Shown here: piece by piece, positions 18,288-25,729 of the stretch
Layout of the letters: every line of letters begins with the position of its first letter
Numbering within the stretch: the stretch's first letter is position 1
NCBI RefSeq assembly: GCF_023955655.1
Contig: NZ_JAMXHT010000002.1
Location: 62,001-126,000 of the forward strand
From: Ralstonia soli
Lineage (GTDB): Bacteria > Pseudomonadota > Gammaproteobacteria > Burkholderiales > Burkholderiaceae
Direction: 5' to 3'
Length of the DNA: 64,000 nucleotides
Position numbers and translations under genes: made by a program
Notes under the pieces: generated by a model
Database searches by the model: none
Seen by the model: only the letters and a program-made list of their open reading frames with translations
What the model was told of the DNA's origin: nothing

Positions 18288-19079
18288 ATGCTGTTGAAAG
18301 ACAAGGTCGTCATCGTGTCGGGCATCGGCCCCGGCCTGGGCGTGAAGCTGGCCGTGGAGGCTGCCCGAGAAGGCGCCCGCGCCGTTGCCATTGCCGCCCG
18401 CACGCAAGCCAAGCTGGACGACGCACAAGCCCGCATCGACGCATTGGGCGTCGATTGCGAAGTGCTGAAAGTGCCGGCCGACATCACCAACCGTGCGCAG
18501 TGCCGCGAACTGGCGGCAGAAGTCATGCGCAGGTACGGCCGCATCGACGCGCTGGTCAACAGCGCCTATCAGCATGGCAACTTTCCCGAAGCAGTGGAAG
18601 AGGCGGACCTGGATGTCTGGCGCGACGTGTTCGAGACCAACGTGTTCGGCACCATGACCCTGACGCAGGAAGTGGCGGCGCTGATGAAGCCGCAGGGCCA
18701 CGGCGCCATCGTGATGATCAACACCATGGCCACGCGCAAGCCGATGCCGGGCGAATCGGGCTATGCCGCCTCCAAGGGGGCACTGACGGTGGCGGTCAAG
18801 TACCTCGCGCGCGAGCTGGGCAAGTACGGCATCCGCGCCAACAGCGTCTTCATGGGCTGGATGTGGGGTGCGCCGGTGCAGGGCTATGTGCAATGGGCTG
18901 CGGCAGAACAGGGCGTGAGCGAGGAACAGATCGTCGCGCCGATCCACTCGCAGATCGCCCTGGGCCGCATGCCGACCGACGATGACTGCGCCCGCGCCGC
19001 GCTGTTCCTGGTGTCGGACTACGCACGTGCCATCAGCGGGGCCTCGCTCGACGCCAACGGCGGCGACTTCATGCCTTGA
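18288..19079 (+). CDS. SDR-family oxidoreductase with Thr in the catalytic Ser position
   Basis: 263 residues; AAGGAGAC precedes ATG 18288. Classical SDR with an altered cofactor loop SGIGPGLGVK (about 11-20), NSAYQHG in place of NNAG, and Tyr-x3-Lys as GESGYAASKGAL. The residue 13 positions before the Tyr, usually Ser, is Thr (INTMATRKPMP). The end DYARAISGASLDANGGDFMP is the usual SDR C-terminus. These three deviations together suggest a divergent subfamily with an unusual substrate. Third gene of the DUF1214 operon, 44 bases after the sulfotransferase. Confidence 0.88.
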   Translation: MLLKDKVVIVSGIGPGLGVKLAVEAAREGARAVAIAARTQAKLDDAQARIDALGVDCEVLKVPADITNRAQCRELAAEVMRRYGRIDALVNSAYQHGNFPEAVEEADLDVWRDVFETNVFGTMTLTQEVAALMKPQGHGAIVMINTMATRKPMPGESGYAASKGALTVAVKYLARELGKYGIRANSVFMGWMWGAPVQGYVQWAAAEQGVSEEQIVAPIHSQIALGRMPTDDDCARAALFLVSDYARAISGASLDANGGDFMP

Positions 19080-19101
19080 CGCCAATGCCCGGAGCCTCGC
19101 A

Positions 19102-20064
19102 ATGACCCGCTACTTTGCCTTCAATGGCGATGCCGACGGCCTGTGCGCGCTGCAGCAGCTTCGCCTGGCGCAACCGTGTGAGGCCACGCTCATCACCGGC
19201 ATCAAGCGCGATATCCGTCTGCTGGAGCGCATCGATGCGCAAGCCGGCGACGTGGTGACCGCGCTCGACATTTCGCTCGACCAGAATCGCGCGGGCTTGC
19301 TGCGTCTGCTGCAGGCCGGCGTGGAGGTGGAGTACTTCGACCACCATCACGCCGGCGAGCTGCCTGCGCATGCGGGGTTGCGCGCCCACATCGACGAAGA
19401 TGCCAGCGTCTGCACCAGCATCCTGGTGGACCGTCACCTGGACGGGCGCCATCATCGCTGGGCCATCGCCGCGGCTTTTGGCGACAACCTGGGCGGCGTG
19501 GCGCGTGCCATGGCAGAGCAGGCGGGCCTGGGCGCGCAGGACACCGCCACGCTGGAGCAGCTCGGCACCTGCCTCAATTACAACGCGTATGGCGAGTGCC
19601 TGGACGATCTGCATTTCGACCCGGCCGCGCTGGCGCAGTACATGCTGCCTTTTGAAGACCCGCTGGCCTTTGCGGCGCAGAGCGCGGCCTATCGGGTGCT
19701 GTGTGCCGGCTATGAGGACGACATGGCCCGCGCGCGATCCATCGGGCCGGTGCACGAGTGCGCCGGTGCCACCGTGCTGGTCCTTCCGGATGCGCCGTGG
19801 GCACGCCGCGCGATCGGCGTGCTGGGCAATGAACTGGCACGCACGCGCCCGGCGGATGCCATCGGTTTGCTATCGCCGAAGAGCAGCGGCGGCTATGCCG
19901 TCAGCGTGCGGGTGCCGGCAACGAGCCTCACCGGTGCTGCCGACTTCTGCCGCGGCTTTGCCACTGGCGGCGGGCGTCGCCTTGCGGGTGGCATCAACCA
20001 CTTGCCGGATGCCGACATGGAACGCTTTATCGGCAGCTTCTCTCACTGCTTCGGCAGGCCGTAG
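19102..20064 (+). CDS. DHH-family phosphoesterase, candidate pAp phosphatase
   Basis: 320 residues from ATG 19102; the open frame to 18982 overlaps the SDR and is not family-like. DHH superfamily metal ligands are all present: FNGDADGLCAL (Asp10, Asp12), ALDIS (Asp56) and the DHH motif FDHHHAGE (80-82). The C-terminal DHHA1-like motif appears as FATGGGRRLAGGINHLPD. NrnA-type DHH proteins hydrolyse pAp and short oligonucleotides. Directly downstream of a PAPS sulfotransferase, which generates pAp, the simplest role is recycling pAp to AMP so that it does not inhibit the transferase. Family is seen; pAp as substrate is inferred from context. Confidence 0.85.
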   Translation: MTRYFAFNGDADGLCALQQLRLAQPCEATLITGIKRDIRLLERIDAQAGDVVTALDISLDQNRAGLLRLLQAGVEVEYFDHHHAGELPAHAGLRAHIDEDASVCTSILVDRHLDGRHHRWAIAAAFGDNLGGVARAMAEQAGLGAQDTATLEQLGTCLNYNAYGECLDDLHFDPAALAQYMLPFEDPLAFAAQSAAYRVLCAGYEDDMARARSIGPVHECAGATVLVLPDAPWARRAIGVLGNELARTRPADAIGLLSPKSSGGYAVSVRVPATSLTGAADFCRGFATGGGRRLAGGINHLPDADMERFIGSFSHCFGRP

Positions 20065-20115
20065 CCCGCTCGCGCGAATACTCCCCCCACCCCCCCTCGC
20101 TCCCCCACGCGATCG

Positions 20116-20158
20116 TAGTCTGCTTGGACGATGCCGATGGACGGTCGCCCCCCTAACG
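20116..20158 (+). promoter_or_regulatory. LuxR-type box and promoter of the phosphoesterase-MauG operon
   Basis: TAGTC (20116-20120), TGCTTG, GACGATG (20127-20133), 18 bases, CCTAACG (20152-20158). Nearly identical to the 10555 copy, including the CTAACGTG block. Implied start near 20165, leaving a leader of about 150 bases before ATG 20319. A C-rich run (20090-20105) lies just before it. Confidence 0.75.
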
Positions 20159-20318
20159 TGGGCGTTGGCTTGGCAACGTGATCTCCAGCCATTCGAGCGC
20201 GGGGCACTGCGTGTCCCGCGTTCACTTTTCTTCAGGCATCTCCGGAGGCAACAAGCCAACGCCCGGGCCCAACAGCCATTGAGCCTGACCGATGTCCAAA
20301 TCAAGAGAGGGGGAGTCA

Positions 20319-21620
20319 ATGCAAGTCACTGGTCAACGTTTGCTGCACGCGCTGCGTCGCGTTGGCGGCACGCTAGCCTGCTGCGCCGTGCTCAGCGGCA
20401 CACTGGGCGGTTGCAACATGGACAACGATCCGCCGACCCAGCAGTCGATCCGGCACGTGTTCGTGCTGACGATGGAGAACAAGAACTACAACGACACCTT
20501 CGGCACCAGCACGCAGGATCCTGACCTGCAAGCCATGGCCAAGCAGGGCGCATTGCTGACCCAGTACTTCGGCACCGGTCACGTGAGCCTGGACAACTAC
20601 ATCGCGATGATGAGCGGCCAGCCCTCGACCAAGGAAACCGAGAGTGACTGCAACCTCGGCTTCAATGATGTGGTGGCAGACGGCTGGGACGCCGGCAACC
20701 CCAAGGTGCTCAAGGCCAAGGGCGGCATGGGCTGCGTGTATCCGAACACCGTGAAGACGTTCGTGAATCAGCTGGACGATCTGAAGCTGACCTGGAAGGG
20801 CTACATGGGCGACATGGGCAACGACCCGACCCGTGAGTCCGCCACCTGCGGGCATCCAAAGATCGGCGCGATCGACAACACGCAGTCGGCACAGGCCCCC
20901 ACGGCCGACGTGCCGAAGGGTGACCAGTACGCGACCCGCCACAACCCGTTCATGTACTTCCACGCGATCATCGACGACCAGGCCTACTGCGACAACCACG
21001 TCGTCAACCTGGACGCGAACCTGCAGAAAGACCTGCAGTCGATCGACACCACGCCGAACTTCGTGTTCATCACGCCCAACCTGTGCGATGACGGCCACGA
21101 TGGTGACGGCACCGGCGCCAAGCCGTGCGTCAACGGCGACAAGGGCGGCCTGACCTCGATCAACGCGTTCCTGAAGAAGTGGGTGCCGATCATCCAGGCA
21201 TCGCCGGCGTATCAGAAGGACGGCCTGATCATCATCAACTTCGACGAATCGGCCGACATTGTGCCGGCAGGCAAGACCACCGTGAACGGTGTGACGACGA
21301 TCACGGTGAACTTGCCCGGCGATGCGTGCTGCGGCCAGCAGGTCGGCCCGAACGTGGTGCGCCCGGACGACGTGATCCTGCAGGTCTCGCCGACGCTGCA
21401 GTACAAGCTGCACTACGTGGGCGTGGGTGGGGACCGCACCGGCGCGGTTATGCTGTCGCGCTTCATCAAGCCCGGCACGGTCAGCAATACGCCGTACAAC
21501 CATTACTCGATGCTGCGGAGCCTGGAAGACATCTTCCAGACCAACGGGTACCTGGGCTACGCCGACGACAAGAACCTGACGACGTTCGGCAGCGACATCT
21601 TTACCAATCTGCAGTGGTGA
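20319..21620 (+). CDS. lipoprotein phosphoesterase of the alkaline-phosphatase superfamily (PF04185 type)
   Basis: 433 residues from ATG 20319 (AGGGGGAG 5 bases upstream; an ATG at 20292 is less well placed). Lipoprotein signal with lipobox TLGGC (Cys32) followed by Asn-Met-Asp, so the protein is probably membrane-anchored and periplasm-facing. RHVFVLTMENKNYNDTFG (about 45-62) is the metal-binding opening of the PF04185 phosphoesterase family (phospholipase C, acid phosphatase AcpA), and the later IINFDESAD supplies metal ligands. The superfamily also contains sulfatases, so hydrolysis of a sulfate or phosphate ester in the periplasm is possible; the actual substrate is unknown. Translationally coupled to the MauG-like gene. 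Confidence 0.88.
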   Translation: MQVTGQRLLHALRRVGGTLACCAVLSGTLGGCNMDNDPPTQQSIRHVFVLTMENKNYNDTFGTSTQDPDLQAMAKQGALLTQYFGTGHVSLDNYIAMMSGQPSTKETESDCNLGFNDVVADGWDAGNPKVLKAKGGMGCVYPNTVKTFVNQLDDLKLTWKGYMGDMGNDPTRESATCGHPKIGAIDNTQSAQAPTADVPKGDQYATRHNPFMYFHAIIDDQAYCDNHVVNLDANLQKDLQSIDTTPNFVFITPNLCDDGHDGDGTGAKPCVNGDKGGLTSINAFLKKWVPIIQASPAYQKDGLIIINFDESADIVPAGKTTVNGVTTITVNLPGDACCGQQVGPNVVRPDDVILQVSPTLQYKLHYVGVGGDRTGAVMLSRFIKPGTVSNTPYNHYSMLRSLEDIFQTNGYLGYADDKNLTTFGSDIFTNLQW

Positions 21621-22873
21621 TCAGCGCTTGGCAACAGGCACGAAGGGCCGTCGCCGTTGCGGCGGTTCTTCTTTGCCTGGGAGCCTGTGAGCGCCAACCG
21701 GAACGCCCGGCTGCACGGCTCTCCAACGAAGCGCAGGCCGAGATTGGGCGACTGGCATTTTTCGATGCGTCGCTCTCGGCTTCGGGCCGCATGTCATGCG
21801 CGACGTGCCATAGCCCTGAGCACGCCTACGGTCCGCCAAATGGGTTGGCTGTGCAGCTGGGCGGGCCGGAATTGACGGACCACGGCACGCGTGCGGTGCC
21901 GTCGCTGCGCTATCTGCGGCGCACCCCCATCTGGTTCAAGACCTTCACATCGAACGCGCGCGAACGCCTGACCGAGACCGACAATGTGCCGGTGGGCGGC
22001 TTCACCTGGGATGGCCGCTTCAACACGCTAGCGGAGCAGGCCGCCGCGCCGCTGCTGACCGCCAATGAAATGGCCAACACCAGTGTGGGTGCCGTGGTGG
22101 AGCGGCTTGCCAGGAGCCCATACGCCGCGCGCTTCCAGGCGGTGTTCGGGCAGGATATCTTTGCCCGCCCTGATGCGGCCTTCGCTGCGCTGGGGCAAGC
22201 GTTGCAACGCTTCCAGCTCGACGATCCAAGCTTCCAGCCCTATAGCAGCAAGTTCGATCACTACCTGGACGGCAAGGTGCAGCTGACCGCGCAGGAGCAG
22301 CGCGGCCTGAAGCTGTTCAAGGACCGGGACGGCGGCAATTGCGCCGCATGCCATACCGTGGAGCCGGGCGCCAATGGCGCACATCCGCTGCTGACCGATT
22401 TCAGCTTCGCGGCTATCGGTGTGCCGCGCAACCCCGAGATTCCGGCCAACGCTGATCCGGCCTACTACGACATGGGTCTATGCGGCCCGGTACGCTCCGA
22501 CCAGAAAGCCGAGCGGGCCTACTGCGGCCTGTTCAAGACACCCACGCTGCGCAACGTCGCTACGCGCGGCGCGTTCTTCCACAACGGGCGTTTCCACACG
22601 CTGGAAGACGCGCTGCGCTTTTATGTGGAGCGCGATACCGCGCCGCAGAAGTGGTATCCGCATCCGGGCAGCAAGCAGGCGTTTGACGATCTGCCCGAGG
22701 CGTTGCAGGACAACGTCGACCACATCAACGCGCCGTTCACGCATCGCAAGGGTGACCGGCCTGTGTGGTCGCAAGCCGAGATCCGCGATGTGGTCGCGTT
22801 TCTCAAGACGCTGAACGACGGCGATCTACCTGCAGGCGTAACGGTGCTGGCGTCACCCGGTCGCGCGCGATAG
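21617..22873 (+). CDS. di-haem cytochrome c peroxidase / MauG-like lipoprotein
   Basis: 418 residues from a GTG at 21617 that overlaps the previous stop as GTGA (GTG 21614 is also possible); no ribosome-binding site of its own, so translation is probably coupled. Lipoprotein signal ending VLLCLGAC. Two covalent haem sites: CATCH (about residue 60) and CAACH (about residue 240), with RNVATRGAFFHNGRFHTLEDALRFY and the C-terminal region of the CcpA/MauG family. The protein would act in the periplasm as a peroxidase or in oxidative modification of a partner. Pairing with a PF04185 phosphoesterase is odd and functionally unexplained. Its last 21 bases overlap the end of the convergent gene 22853-23320. 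Confidence 0.9.
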   Translation: MISAWQQARRAVAVAAVLLCLGACERQPERPAARLSNEAQAEIGRLAFFDASLSASGRMSCATCHSPEHAYGPPNGLAVQLGGPELTDHGTRAVPSLRYLRRTPIWFKTFTSNARERLTETDNVPVGGFTWDGRFNTLAEQAAAPLLTANEMANTSVGAVVERLARSPYAARFQAVFGQDIFARPDAAFAALGQALQRFQLDDPSFQPYSSKFDHYLDGKVQLTAQEQRGLKLFKDRDGGNCAACHTVEPGANGAHPLLTDFSFAAIGVPRNPEIPANADPAYYDMGLCGPVRSDQKAERAYCGLFKTPTLRNVATRGAFFHNGRFHTLEDALRFYVERDTAPQKWYPHPGSKQAFDDLPEALQDNVDHINAPFTHRKGDRPVWSQAEIRDVVAFLKTLNDGDLPAGVTVLASPGRAR

Positions 22874-23320
22874 CGCTGCTGGCACGTTGTGGCCGTAGCA
22901 GCGTTCCTCGACGCGCTCAACCATGCGCCAGCCGTGCGCCCCGCGTTTGAACCGGTCGACATACCACAGGCCAAGAAACATCACCTGGGTACGGCCATCC
23001 TCCAGCACGACTTCCATCGGGTTGAAGCAGATCGTGCGTGCGCGGGCAGCGTCGCCATCGAGTCGCACCGACACGTTGCCGACCATGTGCTGCGTGTTCG
23101 GAAACGCTGGCAATACCGAGCGCAACCACGCCTTGACTTCCGGATAGCGGCCATCGACGCCGCCCATGGCTCGGTAGTCGATGTAGGCATCGGGCGTGAA
23201 GATCGCGTCGAGCGCATCGAAATCTCTGGAGTCGATCGCCGTCGCGTAGTCGACGATGAGTTCGCGGATGTTGTGATGATCTGACAGCGTTTGCAGGTCG
23301 TATTTGGCGGCTTGGGTCAT
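22853..23320 (-). CDS. NTF2/SnoaL-like protein 1
   Basis: 155 residues, SnoaL_4-type NTF2 fold: HHNIRELIVDYATAIDSRDFDALDAIFTPDAYIDYRAMGG at the N-terminus, then NTQHMVGNVSVRLDGDAARART and a final sheet WYVDRFKRGAHGWRMVERVEER. The fold gives a conical hydrophobic pocket used by ketosteroid isomerase, scytalone dehydratase, polyketide cyclases and some dehydratases or lyases. The Tyr/Asp/His residues (DYAT, DYR, QHM) are compatible with acid-base catalysis. One of five such proteins in the cluster. The LuxR box at 23467-23425 points to this gene. Confidence 0.88.
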   Translation of the reverse strand: MTQAAKYDLQTLSDHHNIRELIVDYATAIDSRDFDALDAIFTPDAYIDYRAMGGVDGRYPEVKAWLRSVLPAFPNTQHMVGNVSVRLDGDAARARTICFNPMEVVLEDGRTQVMFLGLWYVDRFKRGAHGWRMVERVEERCYGHNVPAALSRATG

Positions 23321-23424
23321 GCGGATCGAACAATGGAAGGCAGCTGTGTGTGCCGCTGCTGTGAGAGGGAAATGGAGCGCTGTGCCAGTGCGTTGATCTC
23401 ACGTTGTGCCGGCGGCTGCATGGA

Positions 23425-23511
23425 GCGTAAACCCGCTCGGCGCTTGGGAATACGTCGGGTCGGACTAAGGTGTTCCCCGGGGCGCGTGCTCGCCAACGGT
23501 GAGGCTATAGT
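23425..23511. promoter_or_regulatory. bidirectional LuxR-type box between two SnoaL-like genes
   Basis: Minus strand: TAGTC (23467-23463), CGACCC, GACGTAT (23456-23450), 18 bases, TTTACGC (23431-23425), matching the CTTACGC of the DUF1302 promoter. Plus strand: the reversed half GACTAAG (23463-23469), 18 bases, GCTCGCC (23488-23494), close to the GCTAGCC of the 29435 copy. A separate TATAGT at 23506-23511 could be a -10 for the plus-strand gene. Confidence 0.65.
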
Positions 23512-23541
23512 GGCCCGGCCCACGAGCACGGAGACCTAAGG

Positions 23542-23994
23542 ATGTCGAACGATGCTGTTGAGATTGCCAACCTGTTGTATCGCTATGCGGAGTTGCTCGA
23601 CAGCGGCGACCTCGAAGGCGTGGCTGCGCTGTTCCGCCATGCGCGCATGAAGGTCGCCGACGGCGACACGACGATCGACGCGGCCGAACTACTGCGCGTC
23701 TTCCGCACACGCGTGAAGCTGTACCCGTGTGGCACACCGCGCACGAAGCACGTTGTCACGAATCCGATCATCGAGATTGACATCGCAGCGCATCGCGCGA
23801 CCGCGCGCTCGTACTACACGGTGCTGCAGGCCACCGACGCGCTGGCACTCCAACCCATCGCCGCCGGGCGCTATCACGACGCATTCGAATGCGTTGAGGG
23901 CGTCTGGCGCTTTTCGTTCCGCGACTATTCGATGTTTGATGCGGTCGGCAACCTGAGCGGCCATCTGAACGCACAGGCCGCAGCGCACGCATGA
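23542..23994 (+). CDS. NTF2/SnoaL-like protein 2
   Basis: 150 residues; GGAG 8 to 11 bases before ATG 23542. SnoaL_4-type fold: IANLLYRYAELLDSGDLEGVAALFRHARMKVADG, then TKHVVTNPIIEIDIAAHRATARSYYTVLQAT and GRYHDAFECVEGVWRFSFRDYSMFD. Compared with protein 1 the His of the H-x-V strand is kept (KHVVTN). Probable small dehydratase, isomerase or cyclase in the pathway; the substrate is unknown. Followed by an SDR gene 43 bases downstream in the same direction. Confidence 0.85.
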   Translation: MSNDAVEIANLLYRYAELLDSGDLEGVAALFRHARMKVADGDTTIDAAELLRVFRTRVKLYPCGTPRTKHVVTNPIIEIDIAAHRATARSYYTVLQATDALALQPIAAGRYHDAFECVEGVWRFSFRDYSMFDAVGNLSGHLNAQAAAHA

Positions 23995-24037
23995 CGCGTG
24001 CGACACCTTTTCCCTTTCAACCCGGAGCAGACAGACG

Positions 24038-24793
24038 ATGAAACGCCTCGAAGGCAAGGTCGCATTGATTACCGGTGGCGCACGCGGGCAAGGCGCAGCG
24101 GAGGCGCACAGGTTTGTCGAGGAGGGGGCGCGGGTTGTCATCGCCGATGTGCTCGATGCCGACGGTGAGCGCGTGGCAGCCGAGCTTGGCGATGCCGCGA
24201 TGTTCCAGCATCTGGACGTCACGCAGCCTGACGCATGGAGCGCAGCCGTGCGTGCCGCGCAGGCGCGCTTCGGCAAGCTGGATGTGCTCGTCAACAATGC
24301 AGGCATCCTGATGCTCGCGCCGCTCGAGTCGTGCTCGCTGGATGACTATCGCAAGGTCATCGACGTGAATCAGGTCGGCTGCTGGCTGGGCATGAAATCC
24401 GTCCTGCCTGCGATGAAGGAAGCGGGCGGCGGGGCGATCGTGAACGTATCGTCAACGGCCGGCATGGAGGGGGTCGCGACCGGCACAGCATACGTGTCCA
24501 GCAAGTTCGCGGTGCGCGGCATGACGAAGGCAGCCGCGCTCGAACTCGGGCGCTACGGAATCCGCGTCAACTCGGTCCACCCGGGTGGGATCGATACCGT
24601 GATGGCGCGCCCGCCGGAGTTTGCCGACATCGATGCTTCCGGCGTCTATCGCCGCCTGCCGATCTCTCGCATCGGCCGCCCGGAAGAAGTGGCGAATCTG
24701 GTGCTGTTTCTCGCGTCGGATGAATCGAGCTACTGCACGGGCTCGGAGTTCATCGTTGACGGCGGGATGCTCGCAGGCTCCACGTTCGGCTGA
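24038..24793 (+). CDS. short-chain dehydrogenase, hydroxysteroid-dehydrogenase-like
   Basis: 251 residues; GGAG 10 bases before ATG 24038. Classical SDR with TGGARGQGAAEAHRF cofactor loop (12-26; the GxxxGxG ends in Gln-Gly), ADVLD after strand 2 (Asp, indicating NAD(H)), NNAGILMLAPLE, Ser in NVSSTAGMEGV and Tyr-x3-Lys as AYVSSKFAVRG. The whole resembles 3-alpha/20-beta-hydroxysteroid dehydrogenases and related cyclic-alcohol dehydrogenases. The best guess is oxidation of a ring or side-chain hydroxyl of the cluster substrate. Ends at a structured intergenic region before a convergent SDR. Confidence 0.9.
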   Translation: MKRLEGKVALITGGARGQGAAEAHRFVEEGARVVIADVLDADGERVAAELGDAAMFQHLDVTQPDAWSAAVRAAQARFGKLDVLVNNAGILMLAPLESCSLDDYRKVIDVNQVGCWLGMKSVLPAMKEAGGGAIVNVSSTAGMEGVATGTAYVSSKFAVRGMTKAAALELGRYGIRVNSVHPGGIDTVMARPPEFADIDASGVYRRLPISRIGRPEEVANLVLFLASDESSYCTGSEFIVDGGMLAGSTFG

Positions 24794-24826
24794 AGCGTGG
24801 GCGCGGCGCGCTCACCAAAGCACGGC

Positions 24827-24893
24827 CTGTGCCCGCGTTGGTACATCTCCAACCATCGCGGGCACAGTGCTTTCAGCCCTGCTGAAAGCACTG
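24827..24893. terminator. two overlapping hairpins between convergent SDR genes
   Basis: First hairpin: CTGTGCCCGCG (24827-24837) pairs perfectly with CGCGGGCACAG (24857-24867), with an inner TTGG/CCAA pairing. Second: CAGTGCTTTCAGC (24865-24877) pairs perfectly over 13 bases with GCTGAAAGCACTG (24881-24893) around a CCT loop. They share three bases, so they compete. Neither has a T-tract. Most likely a bidirectional terminator, since genes end on both sides. Confidence 0.65.
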
Positions 24894-24900
24894 GCTTGCG

Positions 24901-25659
24901 TCAGAGCGAGCTGATCAGTTGCGCGTTGTCGATGCGCAGTTCCGCGCCGTTGATGAAGCGCGATTCATCCGAGGCCAGGAAGAGCACCAGGTTGGCGACG
25001 TCCTTGGCATCGCACATGCGGGCCATGGGGTTGTGCTCGATGCCCAGCGCTGCAGGGTCGAGGTCAGGCACGAGTGCCTGCGTCATCGGCGTCCAGATGC
25101 CATCCGGGTGGATCGAGTTGCAGCGGATCCGGTAGCCGGCCTTCTTGCAGTGCGCGGCAACACTGCGCGTGAGCGCGGTGACGGCACCCTTGGAGCCGGT
25201 GTACGCAGCCATCATCGGTAGCCCGCCGAGCGCCGCCACGGAAGACATGTTGATGATGGTGCCGCCGCTCGGCCGGTGCTTCATGGTCGCCACGGCGAAC
25301 TTGCAGCCGAGGAAGTAACCGTCACCGTTGGTCTGCATGACCTTGCGCCAGGTCTCGAGGGTGGTGTCCTCGATGGAGCCGAGCGGGCAGATGGCGGCAT
25401 TGTTGACCAGCACGTCGAGGCCGCCAAACATTTCCACCGCAGTGGAGACGACGCGTTGCCAATCGTCGGGGCTGGCAATGTCGTGCCGGACAAAGCAGGC
25501 TGCGTCGCCAATCTCGCGGGCCACGGCCTGGCCGGCCTCTTCATTGATGTCCGTCAGCACCACGCGCGCGCCTTCGGCGGCGAGCAGCAGGGCGTCTGCC
25601 TTGCCGACGCCGCTGGCAGCACCGGTGATGATGGCGACCTTGTCTTTCACGCGATCCAT
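24901..25659 (-). CDS. short-chain dehydrogenase
   Basis: 252 residues; AAGGAA ribosome-binding site before ATG 25659. Classical SDR: TGAASGVGKADALLL cofactor loop, LTDINEE (Asp after strand 2, NAD preference), NNAAICPLG, Ser in NMSSVAALGG, Tyr-x3-Lys as AYTGSKGAVTALTRS, and an extended loop CNSIHPDGIWTPMTQALVPDLDPAAL before the end FLASDESRFINGAELRIDN. Close in pattern to cyclohexanol/hydroxysteroid-type dehydrogenases. It is the promoter-distal gene of a minus-strand run starting at 29306. Confidence 0.9.
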   Translation of the reverse strand: MDRVKDKVAIITGAASGVGKADALLLAAEGARVVLTDINEEAGQAVAREIGDAACFVRHDIASPDDWQRVVSTAVEMFGGLDVLVNNAAICPLGSIEDTTLETWRKVMQTNGDGYFLGCKFAVATMKHRPSGGTIINMSSVAALGGLPMMAAYTGSKGAVTALTRSVAAHCKKAGYRIRCNSIHPDGIWTPMTQALVPDLDPAALGIEHNPMARMCDAKDVANLVLFLASDESRFINGAELRIDNAQLISSL

Positions 25660-25729
25660 ACTTGCATTTCCTTATCGGGTTGAGGGCCGCGCCGGTGCCG
25701 ACGGCAAGCGCTGGCGGCGCGGCACGATG

